Assembly: GCF_014397785.1 (NCBI RefSeq)
Contig: NZ_VZQQ01000005.1
Location: 62,001-126,000 of the forward strand
DNA length: 64,000 bases
Direction: 5' to 3'
Source: Paraburkholderia podalyriae
Lineage (GTDB): Bacteria > Pseudomonadota > Gammaproteobacteria > Burkholderiales > Burkholderiaceae
The translations under genes were made by a program, and so were the position numbers. Below, piece after piece: positions 25,593-33,755 of this stretch; position 1 is the first letter of the stretch, and the number at the start of each line of letters is the position of its first letter. Below the pieces are notes generated by a model. The model made no database searches and was not told the DNA's origin. It saw nothing but the letters and a program-made list of their open reading frames with translations.

Positions 25593-26372
25593 CTAGCGGC
25601 CTCTGAAAGCTGGGGCGCGTTTTTCTCTCGCGGCGAGCCGGCCCTCCGCCGCGTCCTCGGAGTTCACCGCGAGCGCCACCGCGTTCAGTTCCTGCGCAAG
25701 AAACTCTTCCATGCCACCGGTGTTCAACCTGAACAACTGCTTGGTCAGCCCGAGCGAGAAAGTCGGGCCGGCGGCCAGCTCGCCAGCCAGCTTTTCGGCG
25801 GCCGCGTCAAGCTCGCCGTCCTCGACGAGATGACTGGCAAGACCCATATCGAGTGCTTCCTTGCCGCTCAGCCGGCGATTCAGATACATGATTTCCTTGG
25901 CGCGAAACTCGCCGCAATGACGCGCAAGCAGATGCACCATGCCCCCTTCAGGCAAGGTGGCGCGCATCAGGAAGGCGGGAATGAACTGCGCGGTATCGGA
26001 AACGATCAGCTGGTCCGCGCACAGCGCAAAGCTCCATGCAATTCCCACGGCAACCCCGCGCACCGCCGCGACCATTGGCTTGTTCAGGTTGTACAACCGA
26101 AGCGCGATCTTCTGATACACCGCCATCGATGCGCGCGCGTGCGCCACGCTCATCTGCGGTGGCGCGGCGCCGCTGCCCTTGATGTCGGCGCCGGCGCAAA
26201 ATGCGCGGCCTGCGCCCGTGAGAATCACCGCGCGAATCTCCGGATCGTTTTCGATGCCATCGAGGTGGCCGAAAATCAGATCAAGCATTTCCGGCGTCAG
26301 CGCGTTGAGCTTCTCTGGGCGGTTCAGACACAGCGTCGCAACCGCGCCGTTCAATGTGAGTTCAACATCCAT
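25593..26372 (-). CDS. Crotonase-family enoyl-CoA isomerase/hydratase
   Basis: 259 aa. Typical N-terminus (LNRPEKLNALT), oxyanion region GAGRAFCAGADIKGS. Neither of the two hydratase glutamates is at its usual place. An acid is found instead in LPEGGM, the position where PaaG-type isomerases carry Asp. That favours double-bond isomerisation or another enolate reaction over simple hydration (inference from by-eye alignment). It lies between the acyl-CoA dehydrogenase pair and another crotonase. Confidence 0.88.
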   Translation of the reverse strand: MDVELTLNGAVATLCLNRPEKLNALTPEMLDLIFGHLDGIENDPEIRAVILTGAGRAFCAGADIKGSGAAPPQMSVAHARASMAVYQKIALRLYNLNKPMVAAVRGVAVGIAWSFALCADQLIVSDTAQFIPAFLMRATLPEGGMVHLLARHCGEFRAKEIMYLNRRLSGKEALDMGLASHLVEDGELDAAAEKLAGELAAGPTFSLGLTKQLFRLNTGGMEEFLAQELNAVALAVNSEDAAEGRLAAREKRAPAFRGR

Positions 26373-26420
26373 GATGTTCGGATCTTCGTTTGAGTTTGGT
26401 TCGTCCGTTCGACGGTCTGG

Positions 26421-27314
26421 TCAGCTGCCCCGAGCATGCAGGCGGATCATCCCGTCGCCGAACGGCTCGTCGCGGCGCTTGAGCGCTTCTTTCAGGCCAA
26501 CCGCTTCCATGTCCGCCTTGAACTGCGAGCGGCGCGGCCCCTGGCTCTGGTGGGCCCGCGAGTCGTTTTCCACCGCGAGCCGCTGAAGCGTGCGCGAACC
26601 GGCCAGCTCCAGCCCGATGTTGACAATGCGCTTGTTGGCCGCAAGCAGATCGGCATCGACAAACGACAGACGGCGTGCCAACTCGCCCACCTCCGCTTCA
26701 AGCTGCTCTGCCGGCACCGCATCCATCACGAGCCCGACCTTCGCGGCGTCGCGGCCCGTCAGCGAGTCGCCAGACAGCAGCAGGCGCTTCGCCCACTGCG
26801 GGCCGACGTGATAGAACCACATATGCGCAGGCGGCGAGCCGTTCGCGCGTGTGGCGGGAAAGCCGATCCTCGCGTTGTCGGCGGCGATCACCATGTCGCA
26901 CGCCAGCGCGAGATCCGTGCCGCCCGCAAGACAGTTGCCATGCACCTGCGCGATGATCGGCTTGTGGATATCGGCCATCAGATTGACCGTCTCCGACTGC
27001 CGCTCCATCGACCAGCAGTCGTCGTCGAAGCTGCGAATCGTTCCACGATAGTCCCCCGGATCAGCGGCGTCCGCGACCCGATCCGAATACGTCGTCACCA
27101 GATCGTAGCCCGCGCAGAAATCGCGGCCAGCTCCCGACAGCACGATCACGTTCACCGATTTGAGGTCGTCGGCTTCGAGCAACGCCGCCTTGAGTTCCTG
27201 CAGAAGCGGATTGTTGATGGCGTTGCGCTTGTCCGGACGACTCAGCGTGATACGCGCAATGCGTTCCGCCACTTCAAACTTCACGCATTCCGAAGTTTTC
27301 AGCCATTTGGCCAT
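26421..27314 (-). CDS. Crotonase-family protein with atypical active site
   Basis: 297 aa from the ATG at 27314 with GGAGAG nine bases upstream; the frame is open to 27542 without a better start. N-terminal LSRPDKRNAINN and GAGRDFCAGYDL place it in the crotonase family. At the first hydratase Glu it has Asp (GGTDLALACD); at the second it has Ala (GFPATRANG), and the usual PG-GGTQ loop is replaced by a proline-rich SPPAHMWFY. A different reaction on an acyl-CoA is likely. Longer C-terminus than common hydratases. Confidence 0.85.
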   Translation of the reverse strand: MAKWLKTSECVKFEVAERIARITLSRPDKRNAINNPLLQELKAALLEADDLKSVNVIVLSGAGRDFCAGYDLVTTYSDRVADAADPGDYRGTIRSFDDDCWSMERQSETVNLMADIHKPIIAQVHGNCLAGGTDLALACDMVIAADNARIGFPATRANGSPPAHMWFYHVGPQWAKRLLLSGDSLTGRDAAKVGLVMDAVPAEQLEAEVGELARRLSFVDADLLAANKRIVNIGLELAGSRTLQRLAVENDSRAHQSQGPRRSQFKADMEAVGLKEALKRRDEPFGDGMIRLHARGS

Positions 27315-27346
27315 GGTCGATTCTCTCCAATTGAGGCGATTGCCGT

Positions 27347-28879
27347 TCACTGGGCAAACTGCTTGCGCAGACTTACCTTGCTGATCTTTCCCGTCGGCAG
27401 CCTCGGCAATTCGTCGACGAATACAATCGCTTTCGGACATTTGTAGCTCGCAATCAAGCCGCGGCAGAACTCGATCAATTCGGCTTCGCCCGCTTGCTCG
27501 CCACGGCGTAAAACGACGATCGCCTTGACGCACTCTCCCCACTTCTCGTGCGGCGCGCCGATCACCGCCACGTCGATGACTGCCGGATGCTGGAGCAGCG
27601 CATCTTCGACTTCACGGCTGTAGATGTTCTCGCCGCCGGAAATGATCATGTCCTTCTTGCGGTCGACGAGGAAAATGTAGCCGTCCTTGTCCTGGTAGCC
27701 CATGTCGCCCGAGCGATACCAGCCATCGCGCAGTGCTTCCACCGTCGCCACGCTGTTGTTCCAGTAGCCACTCAACTGCGTCTGCGAGCGCAGCCAGACC
27801 TCGCCGGTCTGGCCTTGCGGCAGATCGTTGCCGTGATCGTCGACGATGCGCAGGTCGATGCCGGGGCACGGGCGCCCCACTGATGCGAGACGCCTTACCT
27901 GTTCCGGGGACCCGAGCGGCTTGACCTCATGCGCGGGCAACCAGCAGGCGTTGCTCTCGGTCATGCCGTACTGGACCGAAAACACCGGGCCGAGCGCCTG
28001 AATTCCGCGCGACAGCAGCGGCGCAGGCACCGGCGCTGCCGCCGTGACGATATTCTCGATGCTGGACACGTCATAGCTCGACAGTTCGGGCACATCGAGG
28101 ACCGCCTGAAGCATCGCGGCAACCATGAACGTGAAGGTGATGCGTTCTTCCGCGATCGTCTCGAGCATTTGCTTCGGCTCGAACGCGCGATGTACGACCG
28201 TCGTGCCGCCCATCCAGGCCACTGAATTAACGAAGCCAATCCCACCGACGTGGAACGCCGGCGTCGTCTGTAGCACACGGGTATTGCCCGAAAACTCCGT
28301 CACGAGCGCACAGCTTTCCGCAGTGACGCACATGGCATGGTGCGTGCGCACGACGCCCTTGGGACGCCCCGTGGTGCCGCTCGTGTACATCAGGTACGCG
28401 TAGTCTTCCGGTTTCGAACGGATCGGCGGCCCTTGCACTGGGCCGGCTTTCATCACCGCCTCGAACGAAACGGCCCATTCCGGCGCGTCGCCAATGCAGA
28501 TGTACTGCTCGATTTCCGGCAGTTGCGAACGCAGTCCGTTCACGACATCGGCATACTGAGCTTCGAATACGAGCGCTTTAGGCGCCGCATCCTGAAGAAT
28601 ATAAAGAATCTCCGCGGGAGCCAGCCTGAAATTGACGGTTGCCAGAATGAAGCCGGCCCACTCGCATGCACGGTAACTCTCGTAGTACTCCGCGCAATTC
28701 ATCGCGAGGATCGCAACCCGGTCCTGGCGCCGCAGGCCGCGCTGGTATAGCGCTCCCGAAAAGCGGCGTGCACGCTCCGCCAACTGACTGTGCGTCAGAC
28801 GCCGGTCGGCGTATACGAGCGCCGTGTGATCGGCATGCAAGCGAGCGTTTCGCTCGATCATCTCGCCAAGGGTTCTCAT
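27347..28879 (-). CDS. Acyl-CoA synthetase (AMP-forming, FadD-like)
   Basis: 510 aa. The P-loop-like AMP motif YLMYTSGTTGRPKG, YGMTE, the adenosine contact YRSGDMGYQD and the C-terminal LPRLPTGKISK with the catalytic Lys are all in place. It activates a free acid to acyl-CoA via acyl-AMP. In context the acid may be the keto acid released by the C-C hydrolase or a P450-oxidised side chain. Length is on the short side of long-chain synthetases, closer to bacterial terpenoid/steroid CoA ligases. It is followed by two crotonases and the acyl-CoA dehydrogenase pair. Confidence 0.94.
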   Translation of the reverse strand: MRTLGEMIERNARLHADHTALVYADRRLTHSQLAERARRFSGALYQRGLRRQDRVAILAMNCAEYYESYRACEWAGFILATVNFRLAPAEILYILQDAAPKALVFEAQYADVVNGLRSQLPEIEQYICIGDAPEWAVSFEAVMKAGPVQGPPIRSKPEDYAYLMYTSGTTGRPKGVVRTHHAMCVTAESCALVTEFSGNTRVLQTTPAFHVGGIGFVNSVAWMGGTTVVHRAFEPKQMLETIAEERITFTFMVAAMLQAVLDVPELSSYDVSSIENIVTAAAPVPAPLLSRGIQALGPVFSVQYGMTESNACWLPAHEVKPLGSPEQVRRLASVGRPCPGIDLRIVDDHGNDLPQGQTGEVWLRSQTQLSGYWNNSVATVEALRDGWYRSGDMGYQDKDGYIFLVDRKKDMIISGGENIYSREVEDALLQHPAVIDVAVIGAPHEKWGECVKAIVVLRRGEQAGEAELIEFCRGLIASYKCPKAIVFVDELPRLPTGKISKVSLRKQFAQ

Positions 28880-28912
28880 CTCAATCCCGTCGTTGTTTTG
28901 TCAGATCGACTG

Positions 28913-29728
28913 TTAGCCAGCGAGCGTCTGCGGATCGGCCAGCACGGTTCCAATGAATGCGGCGAACCGCGCCGCGTCGGCTCCGTTGATCACGCGATGG
29001 TCGTAGCTGAGCGACAGGGGCAGCATCTTGCGCCAGCTGACGCCGCCGTCGTCCGCCGGCGCGGCTGCCAGCCGGGTTTTAGTCACGCCGAGAATCGCCA
29101 CCTCCGGCGCATTGACGATAGGCGTAAAACCAGTCCCGCCAAAGCCGCCGAGCGAACTAATGGAAAAGCACCCGCCCGACATCTCTGCCATCGATAAACC
29201 CTTTTCGCGCGCCTTCTGCGAAATTGCTGCAAGTTCCACCGCGATTTCTTCGACGCTTTTCCTGTCGCAATCGCGCAGCACCGGCACGAGCAATCCGAAG
29301 CGCGTGTCCACGGCGACCCCGATGTGGAAGTACTTCTTCAGAACGATGTTCTTGCCGTCACCGTCGAGCGACGCGTTGAATTGCGGGAACTCCTGCAACG
29401 CCCGCACCACGGCTTTGATAAGGAAGACGAGCGGCGTCAGCTTAACCGCCGTGCCCGCCTCGTTGCGGGCCTTGCGATAGGTTTCGAGCGACGTAATATC
29501 AGCGTCGTCGTGGTGAGTCACATGCGGGATCGTCAGCCAGTTGCGCGACAGGAAGGCTCCTGTGAGCTTCTGCATGCGCGACACCGGCTTGATTTCCACC
29601 TCGCCGAATTCGGCGAAATCGACCTGCGGCCAAGGCGGCAGATTCGCGCCTAACGCGGGGACTGCGGCCTCGCCGGGGCCGGTATTCACATTGGACTGCG
29701 CTCGCGTAGTAACGGATTCGACACTCAT
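28913..29728 (-). CDS. 2-oxoacid dehydrogenase E2, catalytic domain only
   Basis: 271 aa from the ATG at 29728 (GAGG eight bases upstream). The chloramphenicol-acetyltransferase-like domain is complete, with SRMQKLTGAFLSRNW, the GCFSISSLGGFGGTGF block and the active-site SYDHRVINGAD (His244; Asn replaces the usual Asp). The N-terminus is a 40-residue linker; there is no lipoyl domain and I see no E1/E3-binding domain. The lipoyl domain is a separate 76-aa protein upstream. The dehydrogenase would convert a 2-oxoacid to acyl-CoA. No E3 gene lies in the window, so the housekeeping one is probably shared. Confidence 0.9.
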   Translation of the reverse strand: MSVESVTTRAQSNVNTGPGEAAVPALGANLPPWPQVDFAEFGEVEIKPVSRMQKLTGAFLSRNWLTIPHVTHHDDADITSLETYRKARNEAGTAVKLTPLVFLIKAVVRALQEFPQFNASLDGDGKNIVLKKYFHIGVAVDTRFGLLVPVLRDCDRKSVEEIAVELAAISQKAREKGLSMAEMSGGCFSISSLGGFGGTGFTPIVNAPEVAILGVTKTRLAAAPADDGGVSWRKMLPLSLSYDHRVINGADAARFAAFIGTVLADPQTLAG

Positions 29729-29779
29729 CGCGGATGCCTCTTCGAACGACTGTTGGATAGCGTGACGGCCTGCGGCCAA

Positions 29780-30010
29780 TCAGACGATTTCCGCCAGCAC
29801 CGTGCCGACGGGATACACCTCGCCAACCTGGGCAACGATGCGCAGCGTGCCCGATGCGGGCGACTCGACTTCCTGAATCGATTTGTCGCTCTCGAGCGCG
29901 TAGAGAATCTGCCCTTCGCTCACGGTTGCGCCGTCGTCCGCCAGCCATTCGGCTAGCGTGCCTTCGTTCATGGAAAAGCCCAGTTTGGGAAGCAGAACTT
30001 GTGTGGTCAT
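29780..30010 (-). CDS. Stand-alone lipoyl domain protein of 2-oxoacid dehydrogenase
   Basis: 76 aa, a complete lipoyl/biotinyl hammerhead: begins LLPKLGFSMNEGTLAEW, lipoylated Lys43 in ESDKSIQEVESP, then SGTLRIVAQVGE. It matches the lipoyl domain normally fused to the N-terminus of E2. It sits between E1 beta and the E2 catalytic gene, so acyl transfer would rely on a diffusible lipoyl carrier, as in glycine cleavage H protein. Confidence 0.92.
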   Translation of the reverse strand: MTTQVLLPKLGFSMNEGTLAEWLADDGATVSEGQILYALESDKSIQEVESPASGTLRIVAQVGEVYPVGTVLAEIV

Positions 30011-30053
30011 GACCTTGCTCTATTGATGATGGAATTCCGGGTGTTCGTGCTTG

Positions 30054-31046
30054 TCATTTCAGCGTCGCGCGAACCGCCGATTCGATTTCGGCCACGCCCG
30101 GTACGAACGCATCTTCGAGTGGCTTCGAGAACGGCACCGGGCAGAATTGCGCGCCCACTCGCTGCACGGGCGCCTTGAGCTCGCGAAAGAGGGCTTCGTA
30201 GATACGGGATGCGATTTCCGCACCCACGCCGAACGGTTTGACGGCTTCGTGCACGACAACGGCACGCCCGGTTTTTGCAACCGAAGTCAGGATAGTGTCG
30301 GTATCCAACGGAGAGACAGTGCGCAAATCGATCACTTCGCAGGCGACACCCTCTTTCGCCAGCACTTCGGCAGCAGCCATGGCTTCCTGCACGCGGCGGC
30401 TGTAGCTGATCACCGTCACGTCGGTACCCGCGCGAATGACGTTGGCTTTGCCAAGCGGAATCGCCACGCCGCGCTCCGGCGCACTGCCCGGGTTCCAGTA
30501 GGACGGCATGTTCTCGATGAAAAGGCAGGGGTCGTCATCGCGGATGCAGGACAGCATCAGGCCATACGCATCGGCAGGATTCGACGGTGTGACGACCTTG
30601 ATGCCGGCAACGTGCGCAAACCAGGCCTCGAGGTAGTCGGCGTGCTGGCCACCCGTGCCGAAGCCAGCACCCGTCATGGTGCGGATGACGATCGGCACAT
30701 GGGTCTGTCCGCCCGACATGAACCGCAGCTTCGCGGCGTGATTCACGATCATGTCCATCGCGACGGTCGTGAAGTTCATCAGCATGATTTCCGCCACAGG
30801 ACGCATCCCGACGATCGAAGCGCCGATTGCCGCACCGATGATGGCCTGCTCCGAAATCGGCGTCGAACGCACCCGCGACGTGCCGTATTTCGACGACAGT
30901 CCCTTCGTTACGCCGACAATGCCGCCCTCCTGGCCGTCGGCAACGTCTTCACCCAGCACGATGACGTTGGCGTCGGCGGCCATCGCGTCGTCGAGCGCGA
31001 AGTTGACCGCCTGGATGGTGTTGATGTTGGTTGGCTGCTGGCTCAT
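30054..31046 (-). CDS. 2-oxoacid dehydrogenase E1 component, beta subunit
   Basis: 330 aa from the ATG at 31046, which overlaps the alpha-subunit stop (ATGA) and has GAGG seven bases upstream. Transketolase-like pyrimidine-binding domain (INTIQAVNFALDDAM, VLGEDVADGQEGG, TPISEQAIIG) and C-terminal transketolase domain (VVHEAVKPFGVGAEIAS). It pairs with the alpha subunit for TPP-dependent decarboxylation. It resembles acetoin- and pyruvate-dehydrogenase beta chains; the natural oxoacid is unknown. Pyruvate or a branched 2-oxoacid from the CitE-like reaction is conceivable. Confidence 0.94.
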   Translation of the reverse strand: MSQQPTNINTIQAVNFALDDAMAADANVIVLGEDVADGQEGGIVGVTKGLSSKYGTSRVRSTPISEQAIIGAAIGASIVGMRPVAEIMLMNFTTVAMDMIVNHAAKLRFMSGGQTHVPIVIRTMTGAGFGTGGQHADYLEAWFAHVAGIKVVTPSNPADAYGLMLSCIRDDDPCLFIENMPSYWNPGSAPERGVAIPLGKANVIRAGTDVTVISYSRRVQEAMAAAEVLAKEGVACEVIDLRTVSPLDTDTILTSVAKTGRAVVVHEAVKPFGVGAEIASRIYEALFRELKAPVQRVGAQFCPVPFSKPLEDAFVPGVAEIESAVRATLK

Positions 31047-32029
31047 GCAAGCACCTCGTCCTTGAAGATGTCGCGCCGAAGCTCCGCGACATCGGGATAT
31101 TCGCTCGACAGCGTGAATTCGACCGCAGCGTCGATCTGCGCCTCGTGTTCGGCTTCCGTCGCAACCAGTTGCTCCTCGGTCGCATGCTTCGCATCGATGA
31201 GCCACTGACGGAACAGCGGCACGGGATCCTTCGCGACCCAGGCGGCCTTTTCGTGCTTGTCCATATAGGCGTCCGGGTCGCCGAACACGTGCCCCTGAAA
31301 GCGGAACGTGTTCGCTTCGATCAGCGTCGGGCCGCCGCCGTTGCGCGCGCGCTCGACCGCCTCATGCGCCGCCCTGTGCATCTGAATCGGATCGTTGCCG
31401 TTCACCGTGATGCCCGGCATCTGGTACGCGACGGCGCGCTGGGCGATGTTCGGCGCGGACGTCCCATACGCGTATTTGGTGTGCTCGGCATAGCCGTTGT
31501 TCTGGCAGACGAAAATCACCGGCAACTTCCACACGGACGCCATGTTCAGCGACTCGTGGAAGGCACCAATGTTCGACGCGCCGTCACCGAAGTAGGCCAC
31601 GGTCACGCGCGGCTCACCACGAATCTGCGCCGCGAGCGCAAGCCCATTTGCGATCGGCATCGAACTGCCGACAATGCCGGTCGTCACCATGACGCCCGAC
31701 GCGGGATGCGTGACGTGCATCGGGCCGCCCTTGCCTTTGCACGTGCCCGTTACTCGCCCTCCGAGCTCAGCCCAGAGTTCCTTGAGCGGCACGCCCTTGG
31801 CGATCATGTCGTGAATGCCGCGGTAGATCGTGCAGATGTAGTCGTCGTCGGTGAGACACACCGACATCGCCGACGGAATCACTTCCTGGCCGCGCGGCGA
31901 GTAGTACGGCATCACCAGCTTGCCGGCCTTGATAACGGCACGAAAGCGCTCATCGTTTTGCTTGATGAGCGCCATGCGCCTGTAGATGTCGACCAGGACT
32001 TCGCTGCTGGGCGGCTGATAGGCATTCAT
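31043..32029 (-). CDS. 2-oxoacid dehydrogenase E1 component, alpha subunit (TPP)
   Basis: 328 aa. TPP motif runs from GDG (148-150) to NN (177-178). Other family marks are YSPRGQEVIP, YRGIHDMIAKG and the phosphorylation-loop-like THPASGV. It resembles AcoA/pyruvate-dehydrogenase alpha subunits. AGGAGA sits upstream of the start, 17 bases after the stop of the flavoprotein gene. Confidence 0.94.
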   Translation of the reverse strand: MNAYQPPSSEVLVDIYRRMALIKQNDERFRAVIKAGKLVMPYYSPRGQEVIPSAMSVCLTDDDYICTIYRGIHDMIAKGVPLKELWAELGGRVTGTCKGKGGPMHVTHPASGVMVTTGIVGSSMPIANGLALAAQIRGEPRVTVAYFGDGASNIGAFHESLNMASVWKLPVIFVCQNNGYAEHTKYAYGTSAPNIAQRAVAYQMPGITVNGNDPIQMHRAAHEAVERARNGGGPTLIEANTFRFQGHVFGDPDAYMDKHEKAAWVAKDPVPLFRQWLIDAKHATEEQLVATEAEHEAQIDAAVEFTLSSEYPDVAELRRDIFKDEVLA

Positions 32030-32045
32030 TCGTCACTCTCCTGTG

Positions 32046-33755
32046 TCACCAGATCTTTTGCGCGCCGCTCGCATGCAGCGCCGCGATGTAACCGAACACG
32101 AACGATGCGCCGATGCTGCTGCCGGCGCCCGGATAACAGCGGCCAACCACGGATGCCGTGCAGTTGCCGGTGGCGTACAGCCCAGGGATTTGCGAACCGT
32201 CGTCCTTCAGCACACGTCCGAACTCGTCGGTCACGAGACCGCCTGCCGTGCCCACATCCCCTGGATACATGCGCACGGCGTAGAACGGCCCTTCCTCGAT
32301 CGGCCCGAGATTGGGGTTCGGTTTGATGGTCGGGTCCCCGTGACAGCGATCGAATGCGCGCGAGCCGCGACCGTAATCTTCGTCGACGCCCGTTTCGCAG
32401 AAGCCGTTGAAGCGCTTGACGGTCTCGAGCAGCCCAGCCCGGTCGATACTGCATTTCGCGGCCAGTTCTTCGAGCGTGTCAGCCTTGATCATGTATCCAC
32501 TGTCGAGCCACTTCTGCGGAATCTGGCCCGGCATCGCCGTGCCCCACGGGTAGTACTTACGCTGCCGGCTGTCCATCACGACCCACGCGGGAACGGCCTT
32601 ACCCGTCTGCCTGTGACGCTGGTACATGCGTTGACCGATTTCCATGTACGCTCCCGCTTCGTCGCAAAAGCGCTCGCCGTCCTGATCGACCATGATCGAA
32701 AACGGCAGCGACAGGTCGAGGTGATGCATGAACGGCAGCGGCGAGCCATCCGGCGCGCGTGCACCTTCGGGCAGTTCCTCGTTGGGACCGAGCGACGTCA
32801 CGACCCACCACGCTTCCTCCATGCAATCCACTGCGCCGCCGAGCGCAATCGCGGCTTGCAGGATTTCACCGGTATCGCCCGGATTCGCATTGGTCCAGTC
32901 CGCGGACGACGGCTGCGGCTGGTACTTGCGGCGCATTTCTGCGTTGTGTGAAAAGCCGCCGGTATTGAGCAGCACGCCCTGGCGAGCGCGCACGCGCAAC
33001 TCGCGGCCGCTGCGCACCGCGACGATGCCGACCACGCGCCCTTCTTCAACGATAAACTCTCGCACCGGCGTGTCCGTCCAGATCGGCACGTTCGCGCGGA
33101 GCGCCATCTGGAGCATGCGTCCCTGAATCGCCGCGCCGTTGGCCACGAGCTCCTTGCCGGTGATCTTCTGGTAGAGCATGCGGCCACCCAGTTGCATCGC
33201 CTTGCGCTTGCCGCCCCACGTCCGCTTCATCAGAAACAGTGTCGGGTACTCGTCCGAGCTGGCAGGCATCGACGGGCCCTTGTAGCGCGACAAACGCGGC
33301 GCCCACTCGCCCAACTCCTTCACGTCGAACAGCTTTGCCAGCAGCGAACGACCACGCGGCTCGCCGCCGGGCAGCGTGTCGTAGTAGTCGGACCAGCCGT
33401 CCGCGTACACGAACTGCATCCCCTGCTGTTCGAGAAACTCAGCCATCTTCGGCCCGGTGCGCAAGTAAGCCTCGCGTCGCGCATTCGACGTACCCGGGCC
33501 TTGATACGTTACCGCGGCGTCGAAGTACTGGCGTGCGCGCTCATATGAATCGCTTACGCCGTGGCGCTTCATCACGTGATTGTTCGGGAGCCACCAGACG
33601 CCGCCCGAATATCCGGTCGAGCCACCGACCTTCGCCTGCTTCTCGATGATGAGCACTTCCTTGCCCACCGACCTGCAAGCAAGCGCCGCACACATCGAAC
33701 CGCCGCCGCTGCCGACCACCACGAAGTCGTAGGTTGCGTCCCAGCTCGTCGACAT
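32046..33755 (-). CDS. FAD-dependent dehydrogenase, 3-ketosteroid-Delta1-dehydrogenase-like
   Basis: 569 aa from the ATG at 33755 (GGAGGA upstream), sharing one base with the Rieske stop (TGATG). FAD_binding_2 fold: VVVGSGGGSMCAAL near residue 12, EKQAKVGGSTGYSGG, and the C-terminal CYPGAGSSIGASFVFGY. KstD enzymes use a Tyr and a Gly spaced as in YxxxG here (Tyr541, Gly545) to polarise the 3-ketone, so a ketone-adjacent dehydrogenation is plausible. Other catalytic tyrosines of KstD could not be placed by eye, so it may instead be a related ring dehydrogenase or fumarate-reductase-like enzyme. Confidence 0.88.
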   Translation of the reverse strand: MSTSWDATYDFVVVGSGGGSMCAALACRSVGKEVLIIEKQAKVGGSTGYSGGVWWLPNNHVMKRHGVSDSYERARQYFDAAVTYQGPGTSNARREAYLRTGPKMAEFLEQQGMQFVYADGWSDYYDTLPGGEPRGRSLLAKLFDVKELGEWAPRLSRYKGPSMPASSDEYPTLFLMKRTWGGKRKAMQLGGRMLYQKITGKELVANGAAIQGRMLQMALRANVPIWTDTPVREFIVEEGRVVGIVAVRSGRELRVRARQGVLLNTGGFSHNAEMRRKYQPQPSSADWTNANPGDTGEILQAAIALGGAVDCMEEAWWVVTSLGPNEELPEGARAPDGSPLPFMHHLDLSLPFSIMVDQDGERFCDEAGAYMEIGQRMYQRHRQTGKAVPAWVVMDSRQRKYYPWGTAMPGQIPQKWLDSGYMIKADTLEELAAKCSIDRAGLLETVKRFNGFCETGVDEDYGRGSRAFDRCHGDPTIKPNPNLGPIEEGPFYAVRMYPGDVGTAGGLVTDEFGRVLKDDGSQIPGLYATGNCTASVVGRCYPGAGSSIGASFVFGYIAALHASGAQKIW

